Shown here: positions 1 through 6,356 of the stretch, in pieces
Numbering within the stretch: the stretch's first letter is position 1
Layout of the letters: each line of letters starts with the position of its first letter
Source of the DNA: Candidatus Omnitrophota bacterium
Lineage (GTDB): Bacteria; Omnitrophota; Koll11; Zapsychrales; Aceulaceae
Direction: 5' to 3'
DNA length: 8,622 nucleotides
NCBI GenBank assembly: GCA_029931885.1
Contig: JAOZRJ010000054.1
Coordinates: forward strand, 1-8,622
The notes under the pieces: generated by a model
Databases searched by the model: none
What the model was told of the DNA's origin: nothing
Seen by the model: the letters and a program-made list of their open reading frames with translations, nothing else
Translations under genes and position numbers: made by a program

Positions 1-1141
1 TGAATAAAACCTTTTTATTTTCTCCTATGGATTGCACTAAAAATTTCTTTTTCTTTTTTTGTCCAAGTTCTCGTAAGGATTGGCTTCGTTTCTGAATTGT
101 ATGGTTGTTGTTTTGATTCGGAAAAGTGTTACTTCTTGCGAATTTACGGTTTGAATAGCTAAATACGTGTAGATAGCTGAGAGGTGCTTTTTCTAGAAAA
201 GTATACGTTTCGTCAAAGAAATCTTGTGTTTCTCCGGGGAATCCAACAATAATATCTGCGCCAATGCAAAGTCTTGGAATATTTTGTGTAGCGAATTCTA
301 AGAATAATTCTAGATTGTCAACGGTATACTTTCGATCCATTAAATACAAGACTTTATCACTTGCACTTTGTATCGGAAGATGAAGATGTGGGCATAGTTT
401 TGAATGAGTTCCCATTAAAAAAATTAAATCTTGGTTGATTGTATTTGGCTCAATTGAAGATATGCGTAAGCGCTCTAGTTTTTTAAATTCGAGAAGTTGT
501 TCGATAACATCTACAAGTGTTTTAGATTCAAAATGATATGAGCCGATATTGATTCCGGTTAAAATAAGTTCTTTGTAGCCTGACTCAATAAGCAGTTTTA
601 CTTCTTTTAAAATATCTTTAAATTTTCGGCTACGCGCCCTTCCTCTTGCATAAGGAATTTCACAATATGAGCAAAATGAATCACAGCCATCTTGAATTTT
701 AACATTTGCTCTGGTCCTCTTTTTATTAATTCCTTGAGCCGGCATGATAAAGCTTTTTCTTTGAATTAAAGGGACAAGTATTTGGGGCTGATGTGCTTTT
801 CTAGATTTTTGAATAATTGGTATCAATCCCATTTTTTTGGCATTACCAATAATCCATTTTATATTTGGAAGCTTTTTTAATTCATCTTTTTGTGTTTGAG
901 CCTGGCATCCAATAAGGGCAATTTCGACTTTTGGGTTTATTCGTCGTATTCGATTAACCAATCTACGAGTATCGTTATCTACTTTTTCGGTAACAGTACA
1001 TGTATTGACGACAGCGATATCTGATTTTTGGTTTTCTGAAATAATTTCAAAATCATTTTTTTTGAATAGATTTTCGAGAACAGCGGTTTCCGCTTGGTTT
1101 GAACGGCATCCTAGCGTATAAAACGATATGCTTTTTTTCAT
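1..1141 (-). CDS. mtaB: tRNA threonylcarbamoyladenosine methylthiotransferase, MtaB type (3' end cut by window edge)
   Basis: Reading the minus strand from the ATG at 1139-1141 gives 380 codons with no stop before base 1, so the C-terminus lies outside the window. The product is a radical-SAM methylthiotransferase with two iron-sulfur clusters. The N-terminal UPF0004 domain has its three cysteines at C12 (YTLGCRSNQ), C48 (VVNTCTVT) and C79 (LIGCQAQ). The radical-SAM domain has the CX3CX2C triad at C153, C157 and C160, followed by IPYARGRARSR. The visible end, around residues 365-380, is the start of a TRAM-like RNA-binding domain. The GC-N-FCSYC-IPYARG pattern fits MtaB, which forms ms2t6A at position 37 of ANN-decoding tRNAs, better than MiaB. 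MiaB or another MiaB-like paralogue is the alternative. Nothing looks broken: all six cysteine ligands are present. The gene is divergent from a dihydrouridine synthase, also a tRNA-modification gene. There is no Shine-Dalgarno before the ATG. Confidence 0.9.
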   Translation of the reverse strand, partial: MKKSISFYTLGCRSNQAETAVLENLFKKNDFEIISENQKSDIAVVNTCTVTEKVDNDTRRLVNRIRRINPKVEIALIGCQAQTQKDELKKLPNIKWIIGNAKKMGLIPIIQKSRKAHQPQILVPLIQRKSFIMPAQGINKKRTRANVKIQDGCDSFCSYCEIPYARGRARSRKFKDILKEVKLLIESGYKELILTGINIGSYHFESKTLVDVIEQLLEFKKLERLRISSIEPNTINQDLIFLMGTHSKLCPHLHLPIQSASDKVLYLMDRKYTVDNLELFLEFATQNIPRLCIGADIIVGFPGETQDFFDETYTFLEKAPLSYLHVFSYSNRKFARSNTFPNQNNNHTIQKRSQSLRELGQKKKKKFLVQSIGENKKVLF

Positions 1142-1147
1142 GATATT

Positions 1148-1175
1148 AGTATACTGGTTTATTATAAGTATTCAA
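1148..1175 (-). promoter_or_regulatory. Predicted promoter of mtaB, leaderless type
   Basis: On the minus strand, TTGAAT (1175-1170) and TATACT (1153-1148) are separated by 16 bases, resembling sigma-70 -35 and -10 boxes. Only 6 bases (1147-1142) lie between the -10 box and the ATG, so transcription would begin at or within a base or two of the start codon. No AGGAGG-like sequence lies in between. A second TATAAT (1166-1161, minus) could serve instead and would give a short leader. Confidence 0.5.
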
Positions 1176-1180
1176 CTTAT

Positions 1181-1208
1181 TTGCAGAACAAAAGAAATTA
1201 GATATAAT
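1181..1208 (+). promoter_or_regulatory. Predicted promoter of the dihydrouridine synthase gene, leaderless type
   Basis: A perfect TATAAT occupies 1203-1208 and the ATG follows after exactly 7 bases (1209-1215), the usual distance from a -10 box to the transcription start. The -35 is weak: TTGCAG at 1181-1186 with a 16-base spacer, or TTTGCA at 1180-1185 with 17. There is no Shine-Dalgarno before the ATG. Together these point to an mRNA that begins at the start codon. Confidence 0.55.
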
Positions 1209-1215
1209 AAATACT

Positions 1216-2166
1216 ATGAAAATTGGAAACATAGAACTGAATCATCCCATTGCCCTTGCTCCGATGGAGGACGTGACGGACACACCTTTTCGTTTGATAT
1301 GTAAAAGGCTTGGCGCAGATTTACTTTATACCGAGTTCGCTAGTAGTGAAGCCTTAATCCGGAACATTAGAAGTGCTTTTCACAAAATTACTGTTAGAGA
1401 TGAAGAAAGGCCTATTGGAATCCAAATTTTCGGAGGCATCCCTTTATCTATGGAAAAAGCGGCACAAATAATAGAAAGTGCTCGGCCTGATTTTATTGAT
1501 ATTAATTGTGGTTGTTGGGTTAAAAATTTTGTCGCGCGTGGCGAAGGCGCTGGCCTTTTAAGAGATTTAAAGCGCTTTGAGCAGATTGTGAAAGGAATTG
1601 TTAAAAATGTTTCTTTACCTGTAACTGTTAAAACACGGCTTGGATGGGATAAGGAAAATATTGTTATTTTGGATGTTGCTAAAATGGTAGAACAAGCCGG
1701 AGCAAAGGTATTAACTGTTCATTGCCGAACACGTATGCAAGGTTTTAAAGGGAAAGCAGATTGGTCGTGGTTAGAGAAAATTAAGAAAAATATTTCTATT
1801 CCTTTGATTGGAAATGGGGATATTGTTACCCCTGAAGATGTTAAGATTATTTTTGAGTCTGGTTGTGACGGTGCGATGATTGGTCGTTCTGCCATATCTA
1901 ATCCTTGGATTTTTTCTCAAGCAAAACATTTCTTAAAAACAGGTAAAAATCTTCCCGAAGCTTCTATTCAACAACGCATTAAATTGTGTATGGAGCATCT
2001 CTCTCTTTCTGTTGAGTTTAAAGGTGAAAAGCGAGGTATCGCAGATTTTCGTAAACATTATTCTGGATATTTAAGGGAATTTCCAGGAGTTTCAGGGTTG
2101 CGGTCCGAATTAGTAAGGCTTACAAGTCATCAGGATATTGTAAATCGATTAGAGTGTTTTATTTAA
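1216..2166 (+). CDS. dusB: tRNA-dihydrouridine synthase (DusB/NifR3-like)
   Basis: This 316-residue flavoenzyme reduces specific uridines in tRNA to dihydrouridine using FMN and NADPH, and is of normal family length. The TIM-barrel start APMEDVTDTPFR (residues 15-26) is the FMN-binding strand. The active-site loop DINCGCWVKN (95-104) carries the catalytic cysteine at C100. VKTRLGW (138-144) holds the FMN/substrate lysine, VHCRTR (168-173) the conserved histidine and arginine, and GNGDI (199-203) with IGRSA (222-226) the FMN phosphate site. The C-terminal helical tRNA-binding part includes RKHYSGYL (279-286). The usual GCP of the active site is GCW here. The start is the only ATG that keeps the conserved N-terminus, and it lies 7 bases after a TATAAT box with no Shine-Dalgarno. 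Its TAA overlaps the stop of the convergent HD-GYP gene. The exact Dus subclass (DusB or a related bacterial group) is less certain than the family. Confidence 0.93.
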   Translation: MKIGNIELNHPIALAPMEDVTDTPFRLICKRLGADLLYTEFASSEALIRNIRSAFHKITVRDEERPIGIQIFGGIPLSMEKAAQIIESARPDFIDINCGCWVKNFVARGEGAGLLRDLKRFEQIVKGIVKNVSLPVTVKTRLGWDKENIVILDVAKMVEQAGAKVLTVHCRTRMQGFKGKADWSWLEKIKKNISIPLIGNGDIVTPEDVKIIFESGCDGAMIGRSAISNPWIFSQAKHFLKTGKNLPEASIQQRIKLCMEHLSLSVEFKGEKRGIADFRKHYSGYLREFPGVSGLRSELVRLTSHQDIVNRLECFI

Positions 2167-3479
2167 TTTGATTTTTGCGAACCGTTTATATAGCTTGTTT
2201 TTGGTTTATCTAAGAAATGATTTCTTATACGAAGAATTTCTGGAAAGATTTCTTTAAATTTCTGAACAAGTAAGGGGTCAAAAAAACTCCCGCTAAGGCT
2301 TTCAATTTCTTTTAATGCATCATTAGGCGACCAGGCATGCTTGTAAGGCCGGTTCGACGTCAATGAATCAAAAACATCACATAAGCAAACGATACGGGCT
2401 AGCATTGGGATATTCTGCTTCTTTAGTCCTTTTGGGTAGCCGGATCCATCCCATTTTTCATGATGAAGAAGAGCGATTAATTTTGCCATTTCTAGCAAGG
2501 GTGAGTGATCCTCTGTTAAAATTTCTGAGCCGATGGTTGTATGCTTTTTCATAACCCTCCACTCTTCATCATCGAGTTTTCCTGGCTTTAAAAGAATGGA
2601 GTCGGGAATCCCAATTTTTCCGACATCGTGCATTTGACTGGCATAAAAAAGTAAACGGCATTCCTTTTTGTTTAAGTTGATTGCCTTGGCTAACGAGAGA
2701 CTGTAATAGCTTATTCGTTTAATGTGCTGTCCTGTTTCACAGTCACGGTATTCAGCTGCGCTTCCTAACATATGAATAATTTCATGCTGCGTATTCTCGA
2801 GTTCTTTTGTTCGATTCTGAACTAAATTCTCAAGGTTTTTTTGATGTTTTTTTAACGATTCGGAATATAAGAAATTTTTTCGCGTAAATAGTTCCAACCA
2901 GTAACAAACATACATACCAATAAAATTTGCCATTATCAGGAAAAAGCTGCTTGTTACAAGCTGTTGTATTGCTAAAGGCCTGACCCATATATTAATGATT
3001 TCGTAGAAAACAATGATCATAAAACCGGTTAAAGACGCCCAAATAAAGCGAGCGCGCATAACAGCATAGCCGTAAAGAAAGATTGTAACAAGGCTTGGAA
3101 TAGGAGAAAAAGTAATAGCTTTTGGTAAAATTGCAAATTTTGAGATGATGCCGAACCCGCAGGCCATAATCCCCATTGATATCGCAATGCTTACATATTT
3201 TTTTGGATTTTTTACAAAGGTGAGCGACACGGAGCAAAGCATTAGCGGCAGAACATAAAGATATCTTAGCTTTAAAAGTGGCCAAAGAATTTCTTTTGGA
3301 TAAAACCAAATTTCCAAAAGTCCAAAAAGGCTCCATACAAGAATGCCTAGGAGCATGGAGACTCGCATATTGCCAATATAGTGAGAAACATAAAAATTTG
3401 CGAAACGGTTTTCAGTTTCGCCTTTAAATGATAAGGTAAAAGGATTCATATTAACAGAATTATTAGGCATTTTTTTCAT
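2163..3479 (-). CDS. Membrane-anchored HD-GYP domain protein, probable cyclic-di-GMP phosphodiesterase
   Basis: The protein has 438 residues. The N-terminal half (about 38-196) is strongly hydrophobic with roughly six predicted membrane segments (near 38-58, 70-89, 95-113, 127-141, 144-166 and 173-197). A short charged, probably coiled-coil linker follows (205-235). The C-terminal HD-GYP domain (about 236-415) keeps the metal and signature residues: E243, H252, HD at 284-285 in HDVGKIGIPD, H313, HH at 339-340, GSGYPKGL at 345-352 and DVFDSLTSNRPYK at 368-380. This domain family hydrolyses c-di-GMP. No GGDEF or receiver domain is present, so input probably comes through the membrane part, whose ligand is unknown. 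The start at 3479 is chosen for length; ATGs at 3470 and 3449 are possible and none has a clear Shine-Dalgarno. The stop TAA overlaps the stop of the convergent dihydrouridine synthase gene by a few bases. c-di-GMP activity is known for the family and not shown here. Confidence 0.9.
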   Translation of the reverse strand: MKKMPNNSVNMNPFTLSFKGETENRFANFYVSHYIGNMRVSMLLGILVWSLFGLLEIWFYPKEILWPLLKLRYLYVLPLMLCSVSLTFVKNPKKYVSIAISMGIMACGFGIISKFAILPKAITFSPIPSLVTIFLYGYAVMRARFIWASLTGFMIIVFYEIINIWVRPLAIQQLVTSSFFLIMANFIGMYVCYWLELFTRKNFLYSESLKKHQKNLENLVQNRTKELENTQHEIIHMLGSAAEYRDCETGQHIKRISYYSLSLAKAINLNKKECRLLFYASQMHDVGKIGIPDSILLKPGKLDDEEWRVMKKHTTIGSEILTEDHSPLLEMAKLIALLHHEKWDGSGYPKGLKKQNIPMLARIVCLCDVFDSLTSNRPYKHAWSPNDALKEIESLSGSFFDPLLVQKFKEIFPEILRIRNHFLDKPKTSYINGSQKSN

Positions 3480-3519
3480 AAGGATTATTGAATTTTTTCA
3501 AAATTAAGAATAAGTGATA

Positions 3520-3528
3520 AGTATATCA
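3520..3528 (-). promoter_or_regulatory. Possible extended -10 promoter of the HD-GYP gene
   Basis: On the minus strand TG-A-TATACT (3528-3520) matches an extended -10 element. The -35 region 17 bases upstream (TTTTAT, 3548-3543) is poor, which extended -10 promoters can tolerate. Transcription would start near 3513, giving a leader of about 33 bases. The region is AT-rich, so a chance match is possible. Confidence 0.35.
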
Positions 3529-3557
3529 TATTTATTGTAAAGATAAAACGATAAGCA

Positions 3558-3586
3558 TTGACAGCCCAAAAGTCCAAACGTATAAT
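3558..3586 (+). promoter_or_regulatory. Consensus sigma-70 promoter of the ABC transporter-glutathione cluster
   Basis: TTGACA at 3558-3563 and TATAAT at 3581-3586 are both perfect consensus hexamers with the ideal 17-base spacer (3564-3580). Seven bases (3587-3593) separate the -10 from the ATG at 3594, so the predicted transcription start falls on or next to that ATG. No Shine-Dalgarno is present, which suggests a leaderless transcript. The longer in-frame reading that begins at TTG 3558 would start inside the -35 box and is therefore unlikely. Confidence 0.85.
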
Positions 3587-3593
3587 GACCCTC

Positions 3594-4325
3594 ATGAGAG
3601 ATTCTGAAATTGCGATATCTATAAAGAATTTGGTTAAATGTTACGGAAAGTTTCAGGCCTTAAATGATATTTCGTTTGATGTCGCTCGGGGAAGTTTCTT
3701 TGGGTTCTTGGGTCCAAACGGAGCTGGAAAAACTACGACGATCAATGTCCTTACTGGACTTTCGAACTATCAATCTGGTTCAATAAAAGTTTTCGGTTAT
3801 GATGTTACTTCTGAATATCAAAAAACCAGACCGTTAATAGGCCTTTGTGCTCAAGAGTTTAATTTTGACCCTTTTCTTCCTATTCATTTAATGCTGGTAT
3901 ATCAAGCTGGATATTTTGGAATTCCTCAAAAACAAGCTGAAAAGCGAACTGATGATCTTTTGGATCGATTTCAATTAACCGACAAGTGCAATATGAAATA
4001 TCGTACGCTTTCAGGGGGAATGAAAAAACGTCTTCTTATCTGTCGCGCTCTTATTCATGATCCGGAAGTTTTGATCTTGGATGAACCAACTGCCGGATGC
4101 GATCTCGAGCTTCGTTTTTTGATTTGGGACTATTTAACAGAACTTAATAAAGAAGGAAAAACAATATTTTTGACAACTCATTATATGGAAGAAGCCGAAA
4201 AGCTTTGTAAGACTTTAGGGATAGTTCATAAAGGCAATATTGTTCAAATTGGTGAAAAAGAAAAGGTTTTGCAGGATAAATCACTGCAAGATGTCTTTTT
4301 AGATGTCACGGGAGACAAGGAATAG
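3594..4325 (+). CDS. yadG: ABC-2 type transporter ATP-binding protein (YadG-like)
   Basis: This 243-residue cytoplasmic ATPase would power the membrane protein encoded next. All nucleotide-binding motifs are intact: Walker A GPNGAGKT (40-47), Q-loop Q87, signature LSGGM (139-143), Walker B LILDEP (160-165) and the switch histidine H196 in TTHYMEEAE. It resembles E. coli YadG, for example QEFNFDPF (87-94), QAGYFGI (104-110) and the stretch after the signature. YadG is about 308 residues, so the C-terminal extension of some 60 residues is missing here. The start at ATG 3594 places the first strand (IKNLVKCYG) at residue 10, normal for the family. The frame is open upstream to a TTG at 3558, but that codon lies in the -35 box of a consensus promoter. 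It is the first gene of the cluster and ends 1 base before the permease ATG. The substrate is unknown. Confidence 0.93.
   Translation: MRDSEIAISIKNLVKCYGKFQALNDISFDVARGSFFGFLGPNGAGKTTTINVLTGLSNYQSGSIKVFGYDVTSEYQKTRPLIGLCAQEFNFDPFLPIHLMLVYQAGYFGIPQKQAEKRTDDLLDRFQLTDKCNMKYRTLSGGMKKRLLICRALIHDPEVLILDEPTAGCDLELRFLIWDYLTELNKEGKTIFLTTHYMEEAEKLCKTLGIVHKGNIVQIGEKEKVLQDKSLQDVFLDVTGDKE
4317..4321 (+). promoter_or_regulatory. Ribosome binding site deciding the permease start
   Basis: AAGGA at 4317-4321 lies 5 bases before the ATG at 4327. An earlier in-frame ATG at 4303 has no such site and would overlap the ATPase gene by 23 bases, so 4327 is preferred. Confidence 0.7.
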
Positions 4326-4326
4326 A

Positions 4327-5100
4327 ATGTTAATTAATAATCCAATAGGAATTTGGGCATTATCAAAGCGAGAAATTATGCGTTTTTTGTCTGTTGCAAC
4401 TCAAACACTGTTTCCTCCTATGATTTCAACAATTCTTTTTATTTGTATTTTTGGTCTTGCGCTAGGAAAACGTATTGGTTTAGGGGCTGAGGGCATTACG
4501 TATTTATCATTTCTAATTCCCGGCCTTATGACCTTGCAGCTTATTACAAGCTCTTATGAAAATGCAAGCTCTTCTCTTTTTATCTCAAGGTGGCATAATC
4601 ATATTCAAGAAGCCTTGTTGTCTCCGTTGTCGTACTTCGAAATGGTTTTAGGAATATTGATCGGAAGCTTAGTACGTTCACTCTTGGTTGTAAGCGGCGT
4701 TCTAGCCATCTCTCTTGTTTTTAACCCTATGCGAATTGAACACCCTATTTTGATGATATATTTCATTTTTATTATTCCAATAATCTTTTCTTGTGCAGGA
4801 ATGCTTGCTGCGCTTTGGGCAGAAGATTTTAATATGCTGACGGTCTGGAATACATATTTGATTATGCCGTGTACTTTTTTAGGAGGCGTATTTCACCCTA
4901 TAGAGTTGATTCCTGCAAAATTTAGATTTTTTACAAAATTAAATCCCATATATTATTTAGTGAACGGAATGCGCTATAGCGTTGTAGGTGTCTCAGATAG
5001 CCCTATTTATTACAGCATTATTGTTTCTTTCTTTTTAGCTTTATTCGCTTTCCTTTTCACTGTCTATCTATTTCGCATTGGATATAAACTGAGAACATAA
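4327..5100 (+). CDS. yadH: ABC-2 type transporter permease (YadH-like)
   Basis: This 257-residue inner-membrane protein has about six membrane segments (near 28-47, 59-77, 106-131, 141-163, 171-189 and 229-252), the layout of ABC-2 permeases. Similarity to E. coli YadH is visible in the N-terminal RF-x5-TQTLFPP stretch (19-31), SFLIPGLM (61-68), the conserved FLGGVFHPIELIP region (184-196) and LNPIYYLVNGMRY (205-217). Together with the preceding ATPase it would form a dimeric exporter-type complex. The substrate of YadGH is not established, and NodJ or other polysaccharide/drug exporters belong to the same superfamily. The start at 4327 is set by a Shine-Dalgarno; a longer 265-residue form from ATG 4303 is less likely. 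gshA begins 2 bases after its stop, implying co-transcription and coupled translation. Confidence 0.9.
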   Translation: MLINNPIGIWALSKREIMRFLSVATQTLFPPMISTILFICIFGLALGKRIGLGAEGITYLSFLIPGLMTLQLITSSYENASSSLFISRWHNHIQEALLSPLSYFEMVLGILIGSLVRSLLVVSGVLAISLVFNPMRIEHPILMIYFIFIIPIIFSCAGMLAALWAEDFNMLTVWNTYLIMPCTFLGGVFHPIELIPAKFRFFTKLNPIYYLVNGMRYSVVGVSDSPIYYSIIVSFFLALFAFLFTVYLFRIGYKLRT

Positions 5101-5102
5101 TC

Positions 5103-6356
5103 ATGGAATCTCTTGTCAATAAAGTTAAAGAAAGGCAAAAAGAAATCTATCAGTGGATTCAACATACTGAGCAGGAAAAAGATTTGCCTTTGTATTCATC
5201 GGTAGATATTCGAGATTCCGGGTTTAAGATGGCAGTTGTTGATACAAATTTATTTCCGGCTGGATTTAATAACATCTGTGAGCATGGAATTTCAGATGCA
5301 GTTTTGTTCATTCAAAAAGCAATTTCTAAGCGAATTGAAAGCGGAAAGAATATTTTAATTATTGCCGAGGAGCATACTCGTAATACATGGTATTTAGAAA
5401 ATATTCGTGTTCTTAAGGAGATTATTGAGCGCGCAGGATATCATGCGGTTATCTCGACATTTTTAACAATTCAACCTTCTTTTTGCAAGAATGCAAACTC
5501 TATTGAGCTCGAAACAGCAACCGGTCAGCCAATTCAAATTTTTTGCCTTAAAAAGATTCTGAACGATATTCGTATCGGAAAAAAGCATTTTGACCTTATC
5601 ATTTTAAATAATGATCTAACAACTGGTGTCCCAGATATTTTACGAGAAGCAAATATTCCAATTTATCCACCATTGGCGGCTGGATGGCACTTACGTTTAA
5701 AATCCAATCATTTTAAGCATAATTATGGCTTAATTCAGGAGTTTTCAAGAATTATAGACGTAGATCCTTGGCTTTTGTCCTGTCTTGATTCTGTCCAGAG
5801 CAATATAAATATTAACGATGAAGATGACCGGCAGCGATTAATGGATATTGCTTCTGATCTTTTTAAAGAAATTAGGCTTAAATATCTTGAACATAATATA
5901 AATGAAAAGCCTTTTATTTTCTTAAAGTCAGATTTTGGGACATATGGCATGGGTGTTATTCCTATTGAAGATCCATCTGATATTTTTAGCTTGAATCGAA
6001 AAAATCGAAATAATTTACTAAAAGGAAAAAGCGCAAAAGTTACGGATCGTTATCTTCTTCAAGAAGGTGTTCCGACGCGCTATCACATTGATGAGAAGAT
6101 TAGTGAAGCATGCATTTATCAAATTGATAATAATCTTATTGGTGGTTTTTATCGATCACATGATGCAAAATCAAACCGTGATAATTTAAATTCTAAAGGC
6201 ATGAACTTTGTAAAAATGTGTCCGCATTTACGCAAATACGGTGACTGCGGTGTTCATCATGACATGAGTATTTTTGATGTTTATAGATTTTTGGCGCGTA
6301 TTGCTGGTATTGCTGCGCATCAGGAAGTTTTCCAGCTGGAGGAATCGAGACAATGA
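5103..6356 (+). CDS. gshA: Glutamate-cysteine ligase, GshA family of the Acidithiobacillus type
   Basis: The predicted reaction is ATP-dependent joining of L-glutamate and L-cysteine to gamma-glutamylcysteine, the first step of glutathione synthesis, in the cytoplasm. The 417-residue sequence is not related to E. coli GshA or the plant-type enzyme. It matches the separate GshA family first named in Acidithiobacillus ferrooxidans, recognised from YSSVDIR (31-37), FKMAVVDTNLFPAGFNN (41-57), IIAEEHTRN (86-94) and the C-terminal part. KSDFGTYGMGV (275-285), LLQEGVPT (318-325) and NLNSKGMNF (361-369) look like ATP-grasp-type nucleotide-binding loops; that fold reading is inference. The start lies 2 bases after the permease stop with only a weak GAG upstream (5091-5093), so translation is probably coupled. 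The stop overlaps the gshB start (ATGA). The immediate gshB neighbour strongly supports the assignment. Confidence 0.88.
   Translation: MESLVNKVKERQKEIYQWIQHTEQEKDLPLYSSVDIRDSGFKMAVVDTNLFPAGFNNICEHGISDAVLFIQKAISKRIESGKNILIIAEEHTRNTWYLENIRVLKEIIERAGYHAVISTFLTIQPSFCKNANSIELETATGQPIQIFCLKKILNDIRIGKKHFDLIILNNDLTTGVPDILREANIPIYPPLAAGWHLRLKSNHFKHNYGLIQEFSRIIDVDPWLLSCLDSVQSNININDEDDRQRLMDIASDLFKEIRLKYLEHNINEKPFIFLKSDFGTYGMGVIPIEDPSDIFSLNRKNRNNLLKGKSAKVTDRYLLQEGVPTRYHIDEKISEACIYQIDNNLIGGFYRSHDAKSNRDNLNSKGMNFVKMCPHLRKYGDCGVHHDMSIFDVYRFLARIAGIAAHQEVFQLEESRQ
6338..6343 (+). promoter_or_regulatory. Ribosome binding site of gshB inside the gshA end
   Basis: GGAGGA at 6338-6343 lies 9 bases before the gshB ATG at 6353 and within the last codons of gshA. 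It is the best Shine-Dalgarno in the window and fixes the gshB start at the ATGA overlap. Confidence 0.75.

Noticed and set aside
45..60. T-rich run near the left edge read as a terminator
   Set aside because: There is no hairpin beside it, and on the minus strand it encodes a lysine-rich stretch (residues 362-366) inside the methylthiotransferase.
2363..2554. Small plus-strand frame of 63 codons opposite the HD-GYP domain
   Set aside because: It lies antisense to the conserved catalytic domain, has no Shine-Dalgarno and no recognisable protein features.
3558..3593. TTG 3558 as start of the ABC ATPase gene (255 residues)
   Set aside because: The TTG is part of a perfect -35 box and the -10 box lies within the extra codons; the ATG at 3594 gives a normal N-terminus.
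4303..4326. ATG 4303 as permease start (265 residues)
   Set aside because: It has no Shine-Dalgarno and would overlap the ATPase gene by 23 bases; ATG 4327 has AAGGA 5 bases upstream.
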